A stretch of DNA of 64,000 bases from Arthrobacter sp. PAMC 25486 (GCF_000785535.1 NZ_CP007595.1:1860001-1924000), one strand, 5' to 3'. Positions 55,046 to 64,000 are shown, counted from the first letter of the stretch. Numbers and translations are program-made. Notes: a model not told the origin generated them from the sequence alone.

Positions 55046-55516
55046 TCATGGTCCAAGGTCAATGATGGCGGGAAGTCCCGTTTTGAGTCTTTCGAAGACG
55101 TACCGTTCGTGAGGAACCAGCGCCTGCGGAAGATCATCAAGATCGAACCACTCCAAGCCGGCCGACTTGTCGCCTTCCATGATTACGGGGTCACCGGACC
55201 ATGCCGCACAGGTGAAGAAGAAATCGACCCGGCCACCCGAGGCCATGGAACCTGGCTGTGTGCGATGCATTGTTGCCAGTGGCACCAGCTGGTCCGCGGA
55301 AATGACGATGCCCAGTTCTTCATGGGCTTCACGGACAGCTGCACCACTTGCAGATTCACCAGCTTCCACATGGCCCGCTGCCGCAGTCGCCCAATAACCA
55401 TCCATGAAACCCGTGCCTTGGCGCAGCTGCAGCAATACCGAGTTGCCGCGACGGAAGACGACGTAGCTGACCGGGGTCAGTACGGATCGTTCGGGGACAC
55501 TGGGGGCATCTGACAT
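55046..55516 (-). CDS. Nudix hydrolase
   Basis: This 156-residue protein has a complete Nudix box (GHVEAGESASGAAVREAHEELGI), with the metal-binding REAHEE. FMDGYWATAAAG precedes it, as in MutT/ADP-ribose-pyrophosphatase-like proteins. The substrate (a nucleoside diphosphate linked to another group) is not decided. TAGGCT and six bases precede the ATG (leaderless). It diverges from the methyltransferase gene. Confidence 0.9.
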   Translation of the reverse strand: MSDAPSVPERSVLTPVSYVVFRRGNSVLLQLRQGTGFMDGYWATAAAGHVEAGESASGAAVREAHEELGIVISADQLVPLATMHRTQPGSMASGGRVDFFFTCAAWSGDPVIMEGDKSAGLEWFDLDDLPQALVPHERYVFERLKTGLPAIIDLGP

Positions 55517-55577
55517 GAAACGAGCCTAGGGTCACGGAACCCCTGCACCTAATCACGAAACTGCATACAATTGCTCC
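55517..55577. promoter_or_regulatory. Divergent leaderless promoters, Nudix and methyltransferase genes
   Basis: Only 61 bases separate the two starts. On the minus strand TAGGCT (55528-55523) is six bases from the Nudix ATG; on the plus strand TACAAT (55566-55571) is six bases from the methyltransferase ATG. Confidence 0.6.
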
Positions 55578-56177
55578 ATGGATGATGGGGACGTTCTGCG
55601 GGCTTACGCCAAACGCGCAGCCGAATACACTTCTTTGCTTGGCTCAATTGATGACATGCATGAGCTCGATCGGCGGCGAATTGAATGCTGGGCCGGGGAG
55701 GTTGACGGCCACATCATCGATGCAGGATGCGGACCCGGCCATTGGACGAACTTTCTCAATGGGCGCGGTGCAAATATTTCAGGCATCGATATTGTTCCGG
55801 AATTCGTCGAGATCGCCGGTACACGCTTCCCCGACGTTTCATTTCACGTGTCCTCACTGCGAAGTCTCGAGGTGGACGATGGGAGTTTGGGTGGGGTTCT
55901 GGCGTGGTATTCGCTGATCCACGTGCACCCTGCGGAGTTGCCCGTAGTCCTTGCCGAATTCAGGCGGGTTCTCGCCTCCAATGGCCGCCTGCTCATCGGG
56001 TTCTTCGACGGCGCTGCCGACGAAACCCTGGATCACGGAGTCGTCACGGCGTACTACCGGTCGGTTGAACAGATGTCCTGTCTACTGCAGGCGGCCGGCT
56101 TTGAGGTGCTTGAGGTTGAAGCACGCCACGATGACGGCAGCAAACCGCACGCGGCAATTTCCGCCGTCGTCCGATGA
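55578..56177 (+). CDS. SAM-dependent methyltransferase (class I)
   Basis: This 199-residue protein has motif I HIIDAGCGPGHWTNFL at about residues 48-60, motif post-I FSGIDIVPEFVEIA, and VLAWYSLIHVHPAELP with the later NGRLLIGFFDGA. It resembles the small-molecule methyltransferases of the Methyltransf_11/25 group. The substrate is unknown. Leaderless start (TACAAT, six bases, ATG). The SnoaL-like gene follows 29 bases after its stop on the same strand. Confidence 0.85.
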   Translation: MDDGDVLRAYAKRAAEYTSLLGSIDDMHELDRRRIECWAGEVDGHIIDAGCGPGHWTNFLNGRGANISGIDIVPEFVEIAGTRFPDVSFHVSSLRSLEVDDGSLGGVLAWYSLIHVHPAELPVVLAEFRRVLASNGRLLIGFFDGAADETLDHGVVTAYYRSVEQMSCLLQAAGFEVLEVEARHDDGSKPHAAISAVVR

Positions 56178-56206
56178 GGTACCTGCAACCTCAAGGGGAA
56201 CAATAA

Positions 56207-56608
56207 ATGCAAACCATCCATGCCGCGCAACGTTGGGCGAAGACGTGGGCCAGCGCCTGGCCGCTGCAGGACGTAGAGGCAATAGTGGAAATGCAGGCCG
56301 ATGACGGCGAGCACTGGGCTTCCATGTTCAGGCCGTTTCATGGACGCACCGGACTGCGAGGCTATCTGCAGGAATGCTTCGCAGAAGAAACCAGGCCAGC
56401 AGAAACCTGGTTCGGCGAACCGGTCGTTGCCGGCGGCTCAGCATGTGTTGAGTACTGGGTCGTCATTCACCTCAATGGCCAGCGCATCACGATTTCCGGA
56501 TGCACGGTCCTGACGTTCGATGAGACCGGGTTGGTAAAGTCGGCGCGCGACTACTCTGAGGTAAAAGAGGGCCGCCATGCCCGGCCCATCCAGGCCTTCA
56601 ACCAGTGA
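56207..56608 (+). CDS. SnoaL-like (NTF2-fold) protein
   Basis: This 133-residue protein has the cone-shaped NTF2/SnoaL fold pattern: WAKTWASAWPLQDVEAIVEMQADDGEHWASMFRPFHGRTGLRGYLQECF, then VEYWVVIHLNGQRITISGCTVLTFDETGLVKSARDYSE. Family members are often isomerases, cyclases or ligand binders. AAGGGG precedes the ATG (a conventional ribosome-binding site). Probably co-transcribed with the methyltransferase. Confidence 0.8.
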   Translation: MQTIHAAQRWAKTWASAWPLQDVEAIVEMQADDGEHWASMFRPFHGRTGLRGYLQECFAEETRPAETWFGEPVVAGGSACVEYWVVIHLNGQRITISGCTVLTFDETGLVKSARDYSEVKEGRHARPIQAFNQ

Positions 56609-56624
56609 GACCCAGGGTTCCAGG

Positions 56625-56699
56625 GTTCCAACTATTGGAACAGTCCAACGAAGGCTGAATTGCCCACGACTCCTGCGGGCAGGAAGGCCGGGCGTGGGC
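56625..56699. terminator. Inverted repeats between SnoaL-like gene and umuD
   Basis: Two hairpins: GTTCCAA-CTA-TTGGAAC at 56625-56641, and GCCCACG (56662-56668) with CGTGGGC (56693-56699), enclosing a smaller TCCTG/CAGGA stem. They lie between converging genes and may end both transcripts. Confidence 0.4.
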
Positions 56700-56731
56700 T
56701 GAACGGAACGAGCAAAGAACGCTGGAAGCGG

Positions 56732-57142
56732 CTAAACGTGGTGCAGACACCGGGTGACAACACCCCACACCGAGACCTCACCGGTCAAGGCAAGCACCTC
56801 CGCCGAAGCCGGGGACGGGGCATGGGCGGGCTGGGTGGTCAGGGAGGTGACGCCGTCGTGCTTCACGAGACGGCGGATCAGGAGCTCACCCTCCACCACT
56901 ACAACCACCACGGAACCGTCGCGAGGGGCTAGTGCGCGGTCCACGATGATCTCGTCGCCGTCGGCAATGCCGGTTCCGGCCATGGAATCGCCGGAGACGC
57001 GCATGACGAAGGTGCTGGTGCGATCGCGGATCAAGTGGCGGTTGAGGTCGATCCCGCCGTCAAAGTAGTCGCGGGCGGGCGAGGCAAAGCCGGTGGGCTC
57101 GTTGGGCCGCTTGGGGACGGGCAGGTCCATGCCAAACACCAC
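56732..57142 (-). CDS. umuD: UmuD-like protein lacking the catalytic lysine
   Basis: This 136-residue S24/LexA-fold protein aligns along its length with UmuD (ASPARDYFDGGIDLN, VSGDSM, ADGDEIIVDRAL, VWGVV). The nucleophile Ser53 is present, but the position of catalytic Lys97 of E. coli UmuD (TVKKL) reads LIRRL, Arg90-Arg91. The cleavage-site dipeptide is Thr17-Gly18, not Cys-Gly or Ala-Gly, and the N-terminal arm is short (17 residues, or 13 from the ATG at 57130). Self-cleavage may therefore be lost. umuC is 8.6 kb away. Confidence 0.85.
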   Translation of the reverse strand: MVFGMDLPVPKRPNEPTGFASPARDYFDGGIDLNRHLIRDRTSTFVMRVSGDSMAGTGIADGDEIIVDRALAPRDGSVVVVVVEGELLIRRLVKHDGVTSLTTQPAHAPSPASAEVLALTGEVSVWGVVTRCLHHV

Positions 57143-57151
57143 AACACCGCC

Positions 57152-57167
57152 TAGTACATGAATTCGA
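57152..57167 (-). promoter_or_regulatory. Degenerate LexA-like box upstream of umuD
   Basis: On the minus strand TCGAATTCATGTACTA resembles TCGAAC-N4-GTTCGA with three mismatches in the 12 specified positions. It lies just upstream of the GTG start at 57142. Weak on its own; strengthened by the gene it precedes. Confidence 0.35.
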
Positions 57168-57255
57168 AAGAAGACCAGCTTATCATTTGCGTGCCCGGCC
57201 GATTCGTAGCGGAGTTGGGTGGGACGGCCCGCGGGATGCCGACCGGCCCGCAGGA

Positions 57256-57294
57256 CCCCACAATTCCCGCCAACTGTTGGCGGGAATTGTGGGG
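57256..57294 (-). terminator. 39-base near-perfect palindrome after lipA
   Basis: A 19-base perfect arm (57256-57274) is mirrored by 57276-57294 with a single base between. It lies 52 bases beyond the lipA stop in the lipA direction. It has no T-run and its loop is too small for a simple hairpin without opening some pairs. Confidence 0.5.
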
Positions 57295-57346
57295 ACCAGC
57301 GGGAGTGCCGGCTCAGTGGAAGTGCCGGCTCAACGTGCGGGCAGGC

Positions 57347-58363
57347 TCAGTGTGCGGCGAGCAGGGAGGCGGCTTCCTGGCGGGTGAAGCCGGAATCCTC
57401 GATGCCGTCGGCAATATGGGCGAGGTGTTCGGGGATGTCGCGGCCCTTCTTGCGCATGGCCGTGGCCCAGAGTCGCCCGGCCCGGTAGGAGGAGCGCACC
57501 AACGGTCCGGACATGACGCCCAGGAAACCAATTTCCTCCGCTTCCTGGGAGATGTCCAGGAATTCTTGTGGCTTGACCCAGCGGTCCACCGGCAGGTGGC
57601 GTTCGGAGGGGCGCAGGTACTGGGTGATCGTGATCAGGTCGGTCCCGGCGTCGTGCAGGTCCTGCAGGGCGGTCGAGATTTCCTCACGGGTCTCACCCAT
57701 GCCCAGGATCAGGTTGGACTTGGTGACCATGCCCGCATCGCGGCCCTGGCGGATGACATCCAGGGAGCGGTCGTAGCGGAAGGCGGGGCGGATGCGCTTG
57801 AAGATCCGCGGCACCGTCTCCACGTTGTGGGCGAACACTTCCGGCTTGGACTCGCAGATGGCCGTGATGTGCTCGGGTCTGCCGGAGAAGTCGGGGATGA
57901 GAAGTTCAACGCCGGTGTTCGGGTTGAGCTCATGGATCTTGCGCACCGTCTCGGCATAAAGCCAGACACCCTCGTCGGCGAGGTCATCGCGGGCCACACC
58001 CGTGACGGTGGCGTAGCGCAGGTTCATCTTCACCACGGAGCGGGCCACCTTGGTGGGCTCAAACCTGTCGATCGGGGACGGCTTGCCCGTATCGATCTGG
58101 CAGAAGTCACAGCGGCGGGTGCACTCGGAACCACCAATGAGGAACGTGGCCTCACGGTCTTCCCAGCACTCGAAAATGTTCGGGCAACCGGCCTCTTCGC
58201 ACACGGTGTGCAGGCCCTGTCCCTTGACCAGGTTTTTCATGGCGATGTATTCGGGGCCCATGGAAACCTTGGTCTTCATCCAGTCGGGCTTGCGCTCAAC
58301 GGGGACAGCCGCGTTGCGCTGTTCAATACGCAGCAGCTTGCGTCCTTCAGGTGCCAACGTCAC
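57347..58363 (-). CDS. lipA: Lipoyl synthase
   Basis: This radical-SAM enzyme inserts two sulphurs into octanoyl groups on carrier proteins such as GcvH, encoded upstream. The 338-residue protein has the auxiliary cluster cysteines [12 protein letters not shown], the radical-SAM motif CTRRCDFCQ and the late serine in [17 protein letters not shown] start at 58363 has AAGGAG. It follows sdaA after 52 bases in the glycine-metabolism gene set and ends at a long palindrome. Confidence 0.95.
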   Translation of the reverse strand: MTLAPEGRKLLRIEQRNAAVPVERKPDWMKTKVSMGPEYIAMKNLVKGQGLHTVCEEAGCPNIFECWEDREATFLIGGSECTRRCDFCQIDTGKPSPIDRFEPTKVARSVVKMNLRYATVTGVARDDLADEGVWLYAETVRKIHELNPNTGVELLIPDFSGRPEHITAICESKPEVFAHNVETVPRIFKRIRPAFRYDRSLDVIRQGRDAGMVTKSNLILGMGETREEISTALQDLHDAGTDLITITQYLRPSERHLPVDRWVKPQEFLDISQEAEEIGFLGVMSGPLVRSSYRAGRLWATAMRKKGRDIPEHLAHIADGIEDSGFTRQEAASLLAAH

Positions 58364-58415
58364 AGCAGTGCTCCTTCTGACCGGCCCGTATCAACGGCCC
58401 CGGTGGTTGTTGGAT

Positions 58416-59813
58416 CTAGCATTCGACCACGTTGACGGCGAGTCCGCCCATGGCTGTTTCCTTGTATTTGGAGGACATGTCGCGTCCCGTTTCACGCATG
58501 GTGATGATGACCTCGTCGAGAGAGACACGGTGCTGGCCGTCCCCCCAGAGCGCCATTTTTGCGGCGTTGATAGCCTTGGCCGCGGCAATCGCGTTACGCT
58601 CGATGCAGGGGATCTGCACGAGCCCGCCAATGGGGTCACACGTCAGGCCCAGGTTGTGTTCCATGGCGATCTCGGCGGCATTTTCCACCTGTTCCGGCGT
58701 GCCGCCCATGACCTCGGCCAGTCCGGCGGCGGCCATGGACGACGCCGATCCCACCTCGCCTTGGCAGCCCACCTCCGCACCGGAGATGGAGGCCTGCTCC
58801 TTGTACAGCACGCCAACAGCGCCGGCGGCCAGCAGGAACTTGACCACGACGGCGTCAATCGCCTCCTGCGAGGCGTGGTGCATGCCGTCGATGTAGTGGG
58901 TGGCGTAGAACATGACAGCCGGGATGATGCCGGCGGCACCGTTGGTGGGGGCGGTGACAACGCGGCCGCCGGAGGCGTTTTCCTCGTTGACGGCCAGCGC
59001 CACCAGGTTCACCCATTCCTGCCAGAACTTCGGGTCCCGGTCCGGGTCCTCTTGGAGGAGCCGCGTGTGCCAGGCCGGAGCCCGGCGCCGCACCTTCAAC
59101 CCGCCCGGCAGCAAGCCCTCACGGGCGAGCGAGGCGTTCTTGCACTGTTCCATGACGTCGCGGATGTGCAGCAGCCCGCTGCGGACGTCATCTTCGCTGC
59201 GTCCAACGAGCTCGTTGGCCAGCATGACGTCGCTGAAGTTTCCGCCCGCGGTGGCGCAGTGGATCAGCAATTCGGCGGCTGTGCGGAAGGGGTACGGCAT
59301 TTTCGCCTTGGATGATTCCAGCTCGGCCACGGCCTCTTCCACGGCACCTTCGCGGATGATGAAGCCGCCGCCCACGGAAAAGTAGGTGGCCTCGTGCAAC
59401 ACGGTTCCGGCAGCATCGCTCACACTGAACTTCACACCGTTGGTGTGCCGGGGAAGGATGGTCAAGGGGTGCAGGATGATGTCCTCGGCACCGTAGGCCA
59501 ATGCAACGGCGCCTGCCAACAGCAGCGGCTCCCCGGCGTCGAAGGCGGCCAGCCTGGCTTCCACTTCTGCCGGCAGGATCAGTTCCGGTTCGCGGCCTTC
59601 CAACCCCAACAGCACGGCCGTCATGGTGCCGTGCCCGCGTCCGGTGGCTGCCAGGGAACCGTAGAGATCCACCCGCACGGCAGCCGTACGGTCCAGGACG
59701 TGTTGTCCAGCCAGTTCCCGGGCGAAGGCCGCGGCGGCCCGCATGGGCCCCACGGTGTGGGAACTGGATGGGCCGATCCCCACTGAAAACAAGTCAAAAA
59801 CGCCAACAGACAT
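58416..59813 (-). CDS. sdaA: L-serine ammonia-lyase (single-chain, iron-sulphur type)
   Basis: It deaminates L-serine to pyruvate. The 465-residue protein fuses the beta-like N-terminal domain ([22 protein letters not shown]) and the alpha catalytic domain. Cysteines that bind the 4Fe-4S cluster are in [15 protein letters not shown] and near the C-terminus (VVEC). It follows glyA after 136 bases with hairpins between, and would drain serine made from glycine. Confidence 0.94.
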   Translation of the reverse strand: MSVGVFDLFSVGIGPSSSHTVGPMRAAAAFARELAGQHVLDRTAAVRVDLYGSLAATGRGHGTMTAVLLGLEGREPELILPAEVEARLAAFDAGEPLLLAGAVALAYGAEDIILHPLTILPRHTNGVKFSVSDAAGTVLHEATYFSVGGGFIIREGAVEEAVAELESSKAKMPYPFRTAAELLIHCATAGGNFSDVMLANELVGRSEDDVRSGLLHIRDVMEQCKNASLAREGLLPGGLKVRRRAPAWHTRLLQEDPDRDPKFWQEWVNLVALAVNEENASGGRVVTAPTNGAAGIIPAVMFYATHYIDGMHHASQEAIDAVVVKFLLAAGAVGVLYKEQASISGAEVGCQGEVGSASSMAAAGLAEVMGGTPEQVENAAEIAMEHNLGLTCDPIGGLVQIPCIERNAIAAAKAINAAKMALWGDGQHRVSLDEVIITMRETGRDMSSKYKETAMGGLAVNVVEC

Positions 59814-59866
59814 GCGAGCACCTCACTCAAGGCCGAAACGTGTTCCGGGGATGAGTCCCCCGGAGG

Positions 59867-59938
59867 GCCGGGCGCACCATGACGGTGCATGCCCGGCCGG
59901 TCCCCTGCGGCAGCCGTTGTCCACGGCGGTCGCAGGGG
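59867..59938 (-). terminator. Two two-stage hairpins between glyA and sdaA
   Basis: Hairpin A: GGCCGGGC (59866-59873) with GCCCGGCC (59891-59898), enclosing GCACC/GGTGC. Hairpin B: CCCCTGCG (59902-59909) with CGCAGGGG (59931-59938), enclosing GCCGT/ACGGC. Together they could terminate glyA or attenuate read-through to sdaA. I see no glycine-riboswitch core. Confidence 0.5.
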
Positions 59939-59949
59939 CAACTGTTCCG

Positions 59950-61266
59950 CTAGGACAATTCTGCCACTGACGGGTACAGGGGGTGGGCTTGTGCCAACGC
60001 CTCAACGCGGTTGCGCAGACCGGAGAGGTCGGCACCGGCGTCGGCGATGAGGGCCTCGGCAATGATGTCGGCCACTTCGGCAAAAGCCTCCGTGCCGAAT
60101 CCGCGCGTTGCCAGGGCCGGGGTGCCAATCCGCAGGCCTGAGGTGACCATCGGCGGACGCGGGTCAAACGGCACGGCGTTGCGGTTGACGGTGATGTCAA
60201 TCGCGGCCAGCCGGTCTTCGGCTTCCTGGCCGTTGAGCTCACAGTTGCGCAGGTCCACGAGCACCAGGTGCACGTCGGTGCCACCGGAAATCACGGAGAT
60301 CCCCTTGGCTGTGACGTCGGGCTGGATCAAGCGCTCCGCCAGTATGTGGGCACCGGCAAGCACCCGCTCCTGGCGTTCCTTGAACTCCGCCGAGGCTGCG
60401 ATCTTGAACGCCACGGCCTTGCCGGCAATGACGTGCTCCAGCGGACCGCCCTGCTGCCCGGGGAACACCGCCGAGTTGATCTTCTTGGCGATGTCCGCAT
60501 CGTTGCTTAGGATGATGCCGCCGCGCGGACCGGCCAGGGTCTTGTGCGTGGTGGACGTGGTGACGTGGGCGTGCGGCACCGGTGAGGGGTGCAGGCCCGC
60601 GGCCACCAGGCCGGCAAAGTGCGCCATGTCCACCATGAGGTAGGCGCCCACCAGATCGGCAATGCGGCGGAACTCGACGAAGTCCAGCTGGCGGGCGTAA
60701 GCCGACCAGCCGGCAACGATCAGTGCCGGTTTGTGCTCAAGCGCCAGACGCTCCACCTCGACCATGTCCACCTGGTGCGTGTCTTCACGGACCTGGTACG
60801 GGACCACGTTGTACAGGCGGCCGGAGAAGTTGATCTTCATGCCGTGCGTCAGGTGCCCGCCGTGGGCCAGGTTCAGCCCCATGATGGTGTCGCCGGGCTT
60901 GATCAGCGCGTGCATGACCGAGGCGTTGGCCTGGGCGCCGGAGTGCGGCTGGACGTTGGCGAAACCCGCACCGAACAGGGCCTTGACCCTGTCGATGGCC
61001 AGCTGCTCGATGACGTCGACGTGCTCACAACCGCCGTAGTAGCGGCGGCCAGGGTAGCCCTCGGCGTACTTGTTCGTCAGGACGGAGCCCTGGGCGGCCA
61101 TGACGGCCGCCGCGGTGTGGTTTTCCGAGGCGATCATTTCCAGGCCGGTGCGCTGGCGGGCCAGCTCGGCGTCGATCGCAACGGCAATGTCCGGGTCCAG
61201 CTCTGACAACGGCGCATCCAGGCTCGCGGAGACAACCTGCACGTAATCCACGCCGACGGCGCTCAC
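59950..61266 (-). CDS. glyA: Serine hydroxymethyltransferase
   Basis: It interconverts serine and glycine with tetrahydrofolate. The 438-residue PLP enzyme has [54 protein letters not shown], the Schiff-base lysine in [15 protein letters not shown], and [20 protein letters not shown]. It starts with a GTG that overlaps the gcvH stop (GTGA), so it is translated with the glycine-cleavage genes. The order gcvP-gcvT-gcvH-glyA-sdaA-lipA is a compact glycine and one-carbon operon. Confidence 0.96.
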   Translation of the reverse strand: MSAVGVDYVQVVSASLDAPLSELDPDIAVAIDAELARQRTGLEMIASENHTAAAVMAAQGSVLTNKYAEGYPGRRYYGGCEHVDVIEQLAIDRVKALFGAGFANVQPHSGAQANASVMHALIKPGDTIMGLNLAHGGHLTHGMKINFSGRLYNVVPYQVREDTHQVDMVEVERLALEHKPALIVAGWSAYARQLDFVEFRRIADLVGAYLMVDMAHFAGLVAAGLHPSPVPHAHVTTSTTHKTLAGPRGGIILSNDADIAKKINSAVFPGQQGGPLEHVIAGKAVAFKIAASAEFKERQERVLAGAHILAERLIQPDVTAKGISVISGGTDVHLVLVDLRNCELNGQEAEDRLAAIDITVNRNAVPFDPRPPMVTSGLRIGTPALATRGFGTEAFAEVADIIAEALIADAGADLSGLRNRVEALAQAHPLYPSVAELS

Positions 61267-61646
61267 AGCTCGCCACCATTGGCGGCCGCGTACTCTTCGG
61301 CACTGAGGAGGGGGCCTTCGGATTCAATCTCAACCTTGAACAGCCAGCCTGCACCGTAAGGGTCCGTGTTGATCACGGCGGGATCCTCGACGGCGGCCGT
61401 GTTTACTTCGGTGACAAGCCCTGTCACCGGGGAGTAGAGATCGGAGACCGACTTGGTGGATTCGATCTCACCGCACGGCTCGCCGGCGGTGATGGTGGAC
61501 CCTGCCTCGGGCAGGTCCACGTACACAATGTCGCCGAGGGCGTCGGCGGCTACGGCCGAAACGCCAATGGTGGCGGGACCCGCGCCGTCGCGGGCGATCC
61601 ACTCGTGCTCAACGGAATACTGCAGTTCTGCTGCTACCTTGCTCAT
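61263..61646 (-). CDS. gcvH: Glycine cleavage system H protein
   Basis: This 127-residue lipoyl carrier has the modified lysine in [39 protein letters not shown] precedes it and [15 protein letters not shown] ends the domain. It shuttles the aminomethyl group between P and T proteins. AAGGA precedes the ATG. Its stop overlaps the glyA start. It needs LipA, encoded two genes further on. Confidence 0.96.
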   Translation of the reverse strand: MSKVAAELQYSVEHEWIARDGAGPATIGVSAVAADALGDIVYVDLPEAGSTITAGEPCGEIESTKSVSDLYSPVTGLVTEVNTAAVEDPAVINTDPYGAGWLFKVEIESEGPLLSAEEYAAANGGEL

Positions 61647-61749
61647 AATGATCCTTGTCTAAGAAATGTGAGTAGGGGCGGGCCACTGATTGGGCCCACG
61701 CCCGCGAGGGCCCCAAAGCGAGCTTGCAAGCTATGGGAGCGGGTGGGGA

Positions 61750-62883
61750 TTACTTTTGACGCTTGTAAAACGGCAGTGCAACCACTTCGAACGGTTCGGC
61801 CTTGCCACGCAGGTCCACATCGAGCAGGGTGCCCACTTCGGCATGTTCGACGTCGACATAGGCCAGGGCGACAGGGTAGCCCAGGGTGGGGCTGGGCTGG
61901 CCGGAAGTGACCTCGCCAATGCTGGCGCCGTCCTTCAGGACCGGGTAGTGCCCGCGCGCGGCCCGGCGGCCCATACCCTTGAGGCCGACCAGCTTGCGAC
62001 CGGAGGTGACGCCGTCGCCCGATTCCTTAATGGCGGCGAGTGCGGCCTTGCCGATGAAGTCGCTTTCCTTGGCCAGCGACACCACTGGGCCCAGGCCGGC
62101 CGAGTAGGCATGGCCGGTGACGGCTAGTTCGTTGCCGTACAGCGGCATGCCGGCTTCCAGCCGCAGGGAGTCGCGGGAAGCCAGGCCGGCCGGGATCAGC
62201 CCCAGGTCCTGGCCGTTTTCCAACAACACCTGCCACAGGGCGGCGGCGTCGGCATTGGGCAGGTAGATTTCGAAGCCGTCCTCGCCGGTGTAACCCGTGC
62301 GTGCCAGCAACAGCTCGCGGGCTGTGCCGTTGATGGTGATGGGGACTTCCGCGGCGGCGTAGTACTTCATCCCGCTCACGGCCGCATGCTGGTCCTCCGG
62401 CACGAGGGTCAGCACAATCGCTTCCGCGTTGGGTCCCTGGACGGCAATCAGCGAGGTCTCAGCCGAAACGTCCTCGACGACGACGTCGAAACCGGCCGCA
62501 CGTTCGGCCAAAAGCCGTGCCACGGTGGCAGCGTTGCCGGCATTGGGGACCACCAGGAACTTCTCATCCGCGAGGCGGTAGGAGATGAGGTCGTCGATGA
62601 TCCCTCCCTCTGCGTTGCAGATGAGCGAGTACTTGGCCCGGCCCACGGCCACTGCGGAGATTTTTCCGGCCAGGGCGAAATCCAGGAAGGCTGCGGCGTC
62701 CGGGCCGCTCACCCAAACTTCGCCCATGTGGGAGAGATCGAAGAGGCCGGCGGCTTTGCGGACGGCGTGGTGCTCAGCTAGTTCGGAAGAGTACTTCAAC
62801 GGCATCTGCCAGCCACCAAAGTCGGTAAATGACGCCCCGGCTTTCTGGTGTTCGCCGTAAAGGGCTGTGTGGTTCTCAGTCAT
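61750..62883 (-). CDS. gcvT: Aminomethyltransferase (glycine cleavage T protein)
   Basis: This 377-residue protein transfers the methylene group from the H-protein-bound intermediate to tetrahydrofolate. Hallmarks: FTDFGGWQMPLKYSSELAEHHAVRKAAGLFDLSHMGEV, then ARTGYTGEDGFEIYLP and RDSLRLEAGMPLYGNEL, RAARGHYPVLKDG. AAAGGAA before the ATG is a good ribosome-binding site. It follows gcvP after 27 bases. The 103-base gap to gcvH contains the palindrome AGCTTGCAAGCT (61721-61732) and no gene. Confidence 0.96.
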   Translation of the reverse strand: MTENHTALYGEHQKAGASFTDFGGWQMPLKYSSELAEHHAVRKAAGLFDLSHMGEVWVSGPDAAAFLDFALAGKISAVAVGRAKYSLICNAEGGIIDDLISYRLADEKFLVVPNAGNAATVARLLAERAAGFDVVVEDVSAETSLIAVQGPNAEAIVLTLVPEDQHAAVSGMKYYAAAEVPITINGTARELLLARTGYTGEDGFEIYLPNADAAALWQVLLENGQDLGLIPAGLASRDSLRLEAGMPLYGNELAVTGHAYSAGLGPVVSLAKESDFIGKAALAAIKESGDGVTSGRKLVGLKGMGRRAARGHYPVLKDGASIGEVTSGQPSPTLGYPVALAYVDVEHAEVGTLLDVDLRGKAEPFEVVALPFYKRQK

Positions 62884-62910
62884 GGGAATTCCTTTGCGGT
62901 GGGGTTGGCT

Positions 62911-64000
62911 TTAGTTGTCTTCGAAATCTTCAATGGGAGGGCAGGAGCAGACCAGGTTGCGGTCCCCCGCGGCTCCGTCAATGCGGCCAACCGGCGGGAA
63001 GTACTTGTCCTGGCGCAGGCTGGCCACGGGGAACACGGCTTGTTCACGTGAGTAGCCGCGGTCCCAGTTGGAATCGACAACGGCGGCAGCCGTATGGGGT
63101 GCGTTGCGCAACGGGCTGTCCGGCAGTGTGAAGGCACCGTCGGCAACCTGGTCGATCTCGGCCCGGATGCTGATCATGGCGGTGATGAAGCGGTTGATTT
63201 CGGCCAAATCCTCTGATTCGGTCGGCTCCACCATCAAGGTTCCGGACACGGGGAAGGACAGGGTGGGGGCGTGGAAGCCATAGTCAATGAGGCGTTTGGC
63301 CACGTCTTCTGCCGTCACTCCGGTCTTGGCCGTCAGCTCGCGCAGGTCCAAGATGCACTCGTGGGCAACCAGGTCTCCGGCTCCCGTATACAGGACCGGG
63401 TAGTGCTCGTTGAGCTGCGAGGCGATGTAGTTCGCCGCCAGGAGCGCGGACTTCGTTGCCTCGGTCAGTCCCTGGCCACCCATCAGCTTCACGTAGGCGT
63501 AGGAGATCGGCAGCACCCCGGCCGAACCGAAGCGTGTGGCCGAGATCGGGACCCCGGTGCCGGACACTCCTGACGCATTGGCATCGCCTGGCATGAAGGG
63601 CGCCAGGTGGGCCTTCGCAGCAACGGGGCCCACGCCGGGGCCGCCGCCGCCGTGCGGGATACAGAAGGTCTTGTGCAGGTTCAGGTGGCTGACGTCTCCA
63701 CCGAACTTGCCGGGCTGCGCCAAGCCGACCAGGGCGTTCAGGTTCGCACCGTCAACGTACACCTGGCCACCTGCTGCGTGGACGGCGTCGCAGACCTCGC
63801 GCACATCGGCGTCGTAAACGCCGTGCGTGGACGGGTAGGTGATCATGATGGCGGAAAGCTGGTCCTTGTGGGTTTCGATCTTGGCGCTCAGGTCGGCATG
63901 GTCGATCGTGCCGTCCGTTGCCGTGGCAACCACAACAACCTTCATGCCGGCCAGCACGGCCGAGGCCGCATTGGTGCCGTGGGCGGACTGCGGAATGAGG
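62911..64000 (-). CDS. gcvP: Glycine dehydrogenase (decarboxylating), C-terminal part, 5' end outside window
   Basis: This is the last 362 codons of the P protein; the start lies beyond the right edge. The visible part begins [19 protein letters not shown]. It has the PLP-lysine region [21 protein letters not shown], then [17 protein letters not shown] and [18 protein letters not shown], all typical of the catalytic C-terminal half of a single-chain GcvP. The protein releases CO2 from glycine and loads the aminomethyl group on GcvH. It leads the operon with gcvT and gcvH. Confidence 0.95.
   Translation of the reverse strand, partial: LIPQSAHGTNAASAVLAGMKVVVVATATDGTIDHADLSAKIETHKDQLSAIMITYPSTHGVYDADVREVCDAVHAAGGQVYVDGANLNALVGLAQPGKFGGDVSHLNLHKTFCIPHGGGGPGVGPVAAKAHLAPFMPGDANASGVSGTGVPISATRFGSAGVLPISYAYVKLMGGQGLTEATKSALLAANYIASQLNEHYPVLYTGAGDLVAHECILDLRELTAKTGVTAEDVAKRLIDYGFHAPTLSFPVSGTLMVEPTESEDLAEINRFITAMISIRAEIDQVADGAFTLPDSPLRNAPHTAAAVVDSNWDRGYSREQAVFPVASLRQDKYFPPVGRIDGAAGDRNLVCSCPPIEDFEDN

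Noticed and set aside
57143..57167. A leaderless start for umuD
   Set aside because: TACTAG-like sequence is nearby but not at the 6-7 base distance with a final T; the start remains unsettled between 57142 and 57130.
59814..59949. Glycine riboswitch before sdaA
   Set aside because: The conserved GGAGA and CAGGCAAAAGGAC-type cores are absent; only terminator-like hairpins are seen.
61721..61732. AGCTTGCAAGCT palindrome between gcvH and gcvT as an operator
   Set aside because: It lies inside an operon, not near a promoter, and a 12-base palindrome alone is weak evidence.

Overview
The window is about 64 kb of high-GC chromosomal DNA from an actinobacterium. Gene content points to the Micrococcaceae (Arthrobacter-like): the AdnAB recombination nuclease, a coproporphyrin-dependent haem locus with HemQ, an actinobacterial MoeZ, DUF3107, and many apparently leaderless promoters (TANNNT placed 6 or 7 bases before the start codon). 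I see no rRNA, tRNA, phage, insertion sequence or CRISPR array. The window edges cut adnB on the left and gcvP on the right.

Layout. 1-7.1 kb: an alkyltransferase-like DNA repair gene followed by adnA and adnB, overlapping by 4 bases at each junction and reading leftward; a DnaQ-type exonuclease diverges from them. 8.2-10.7 kb: an amino-acid ABC transporter. 10.8-13.8 kb: two alpha/beta hydrolases and a glycosyltransferase. 13.9-24.9 kb: the haem locus. hemE, hemY, hemQ, hemH, hemC, hemD, hemB and hemL read leftward and hemA diverges rightward; this is a complete route from glutamyl-tRNA to haem through coproporphyrin. A frameshifted hipA remnant abuts the end of hemL. 24.9-31.7 kb: an SDR oxidoreductase, moeZ, the metNIQ methionine transporter with a structured leader, a TetR regulator, DUF3107 and a small membrane protein. 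31.8-35.7 kb: a pterin dehydratase/glyoxalase-like fusion and thiamine genes (thiG, thiS, thiO behind a TPP riboswitch, with divergent thiE).

35.8-57 kb is accessory in character: a proline symporter, an aminotransferase, several regulator/target pairs whose operators can be read directly (TetR/oxidoreductase, MarR/FUSC exporter, PadR/membrane protein), flavin enzymes, umuC, a small HTH protein coupled to a ClpN-SRPBCC fusion, an AraC/DUF1772 pair, DUF4166 and SRPBCC proteins, a Nudix hydrolase, a methyltransferase and a SnoaL-like protein. An unusual umuD lies 8.6 kb from umuC. 57-64 kb: one-carbon and glycine metabolism on the minus strand, with gcvP, gcvT, gcvH, glyA, sdaA and lipA. LipA supplies the lipoyl group that GcvH carries, and SdaA drains the serine made by GlyA.

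The most interesting signals are the HTH/ClpN-SRPBCC module with its operator-embedded leaderless promoter, the umuD that lacks its catalytic lysine, the back-to-back TPP-riboswitch/thiE promoters, the readable operators, and the density of leaderless starts. I did not find a clearly new multi-gene defence or biosynthetic system.
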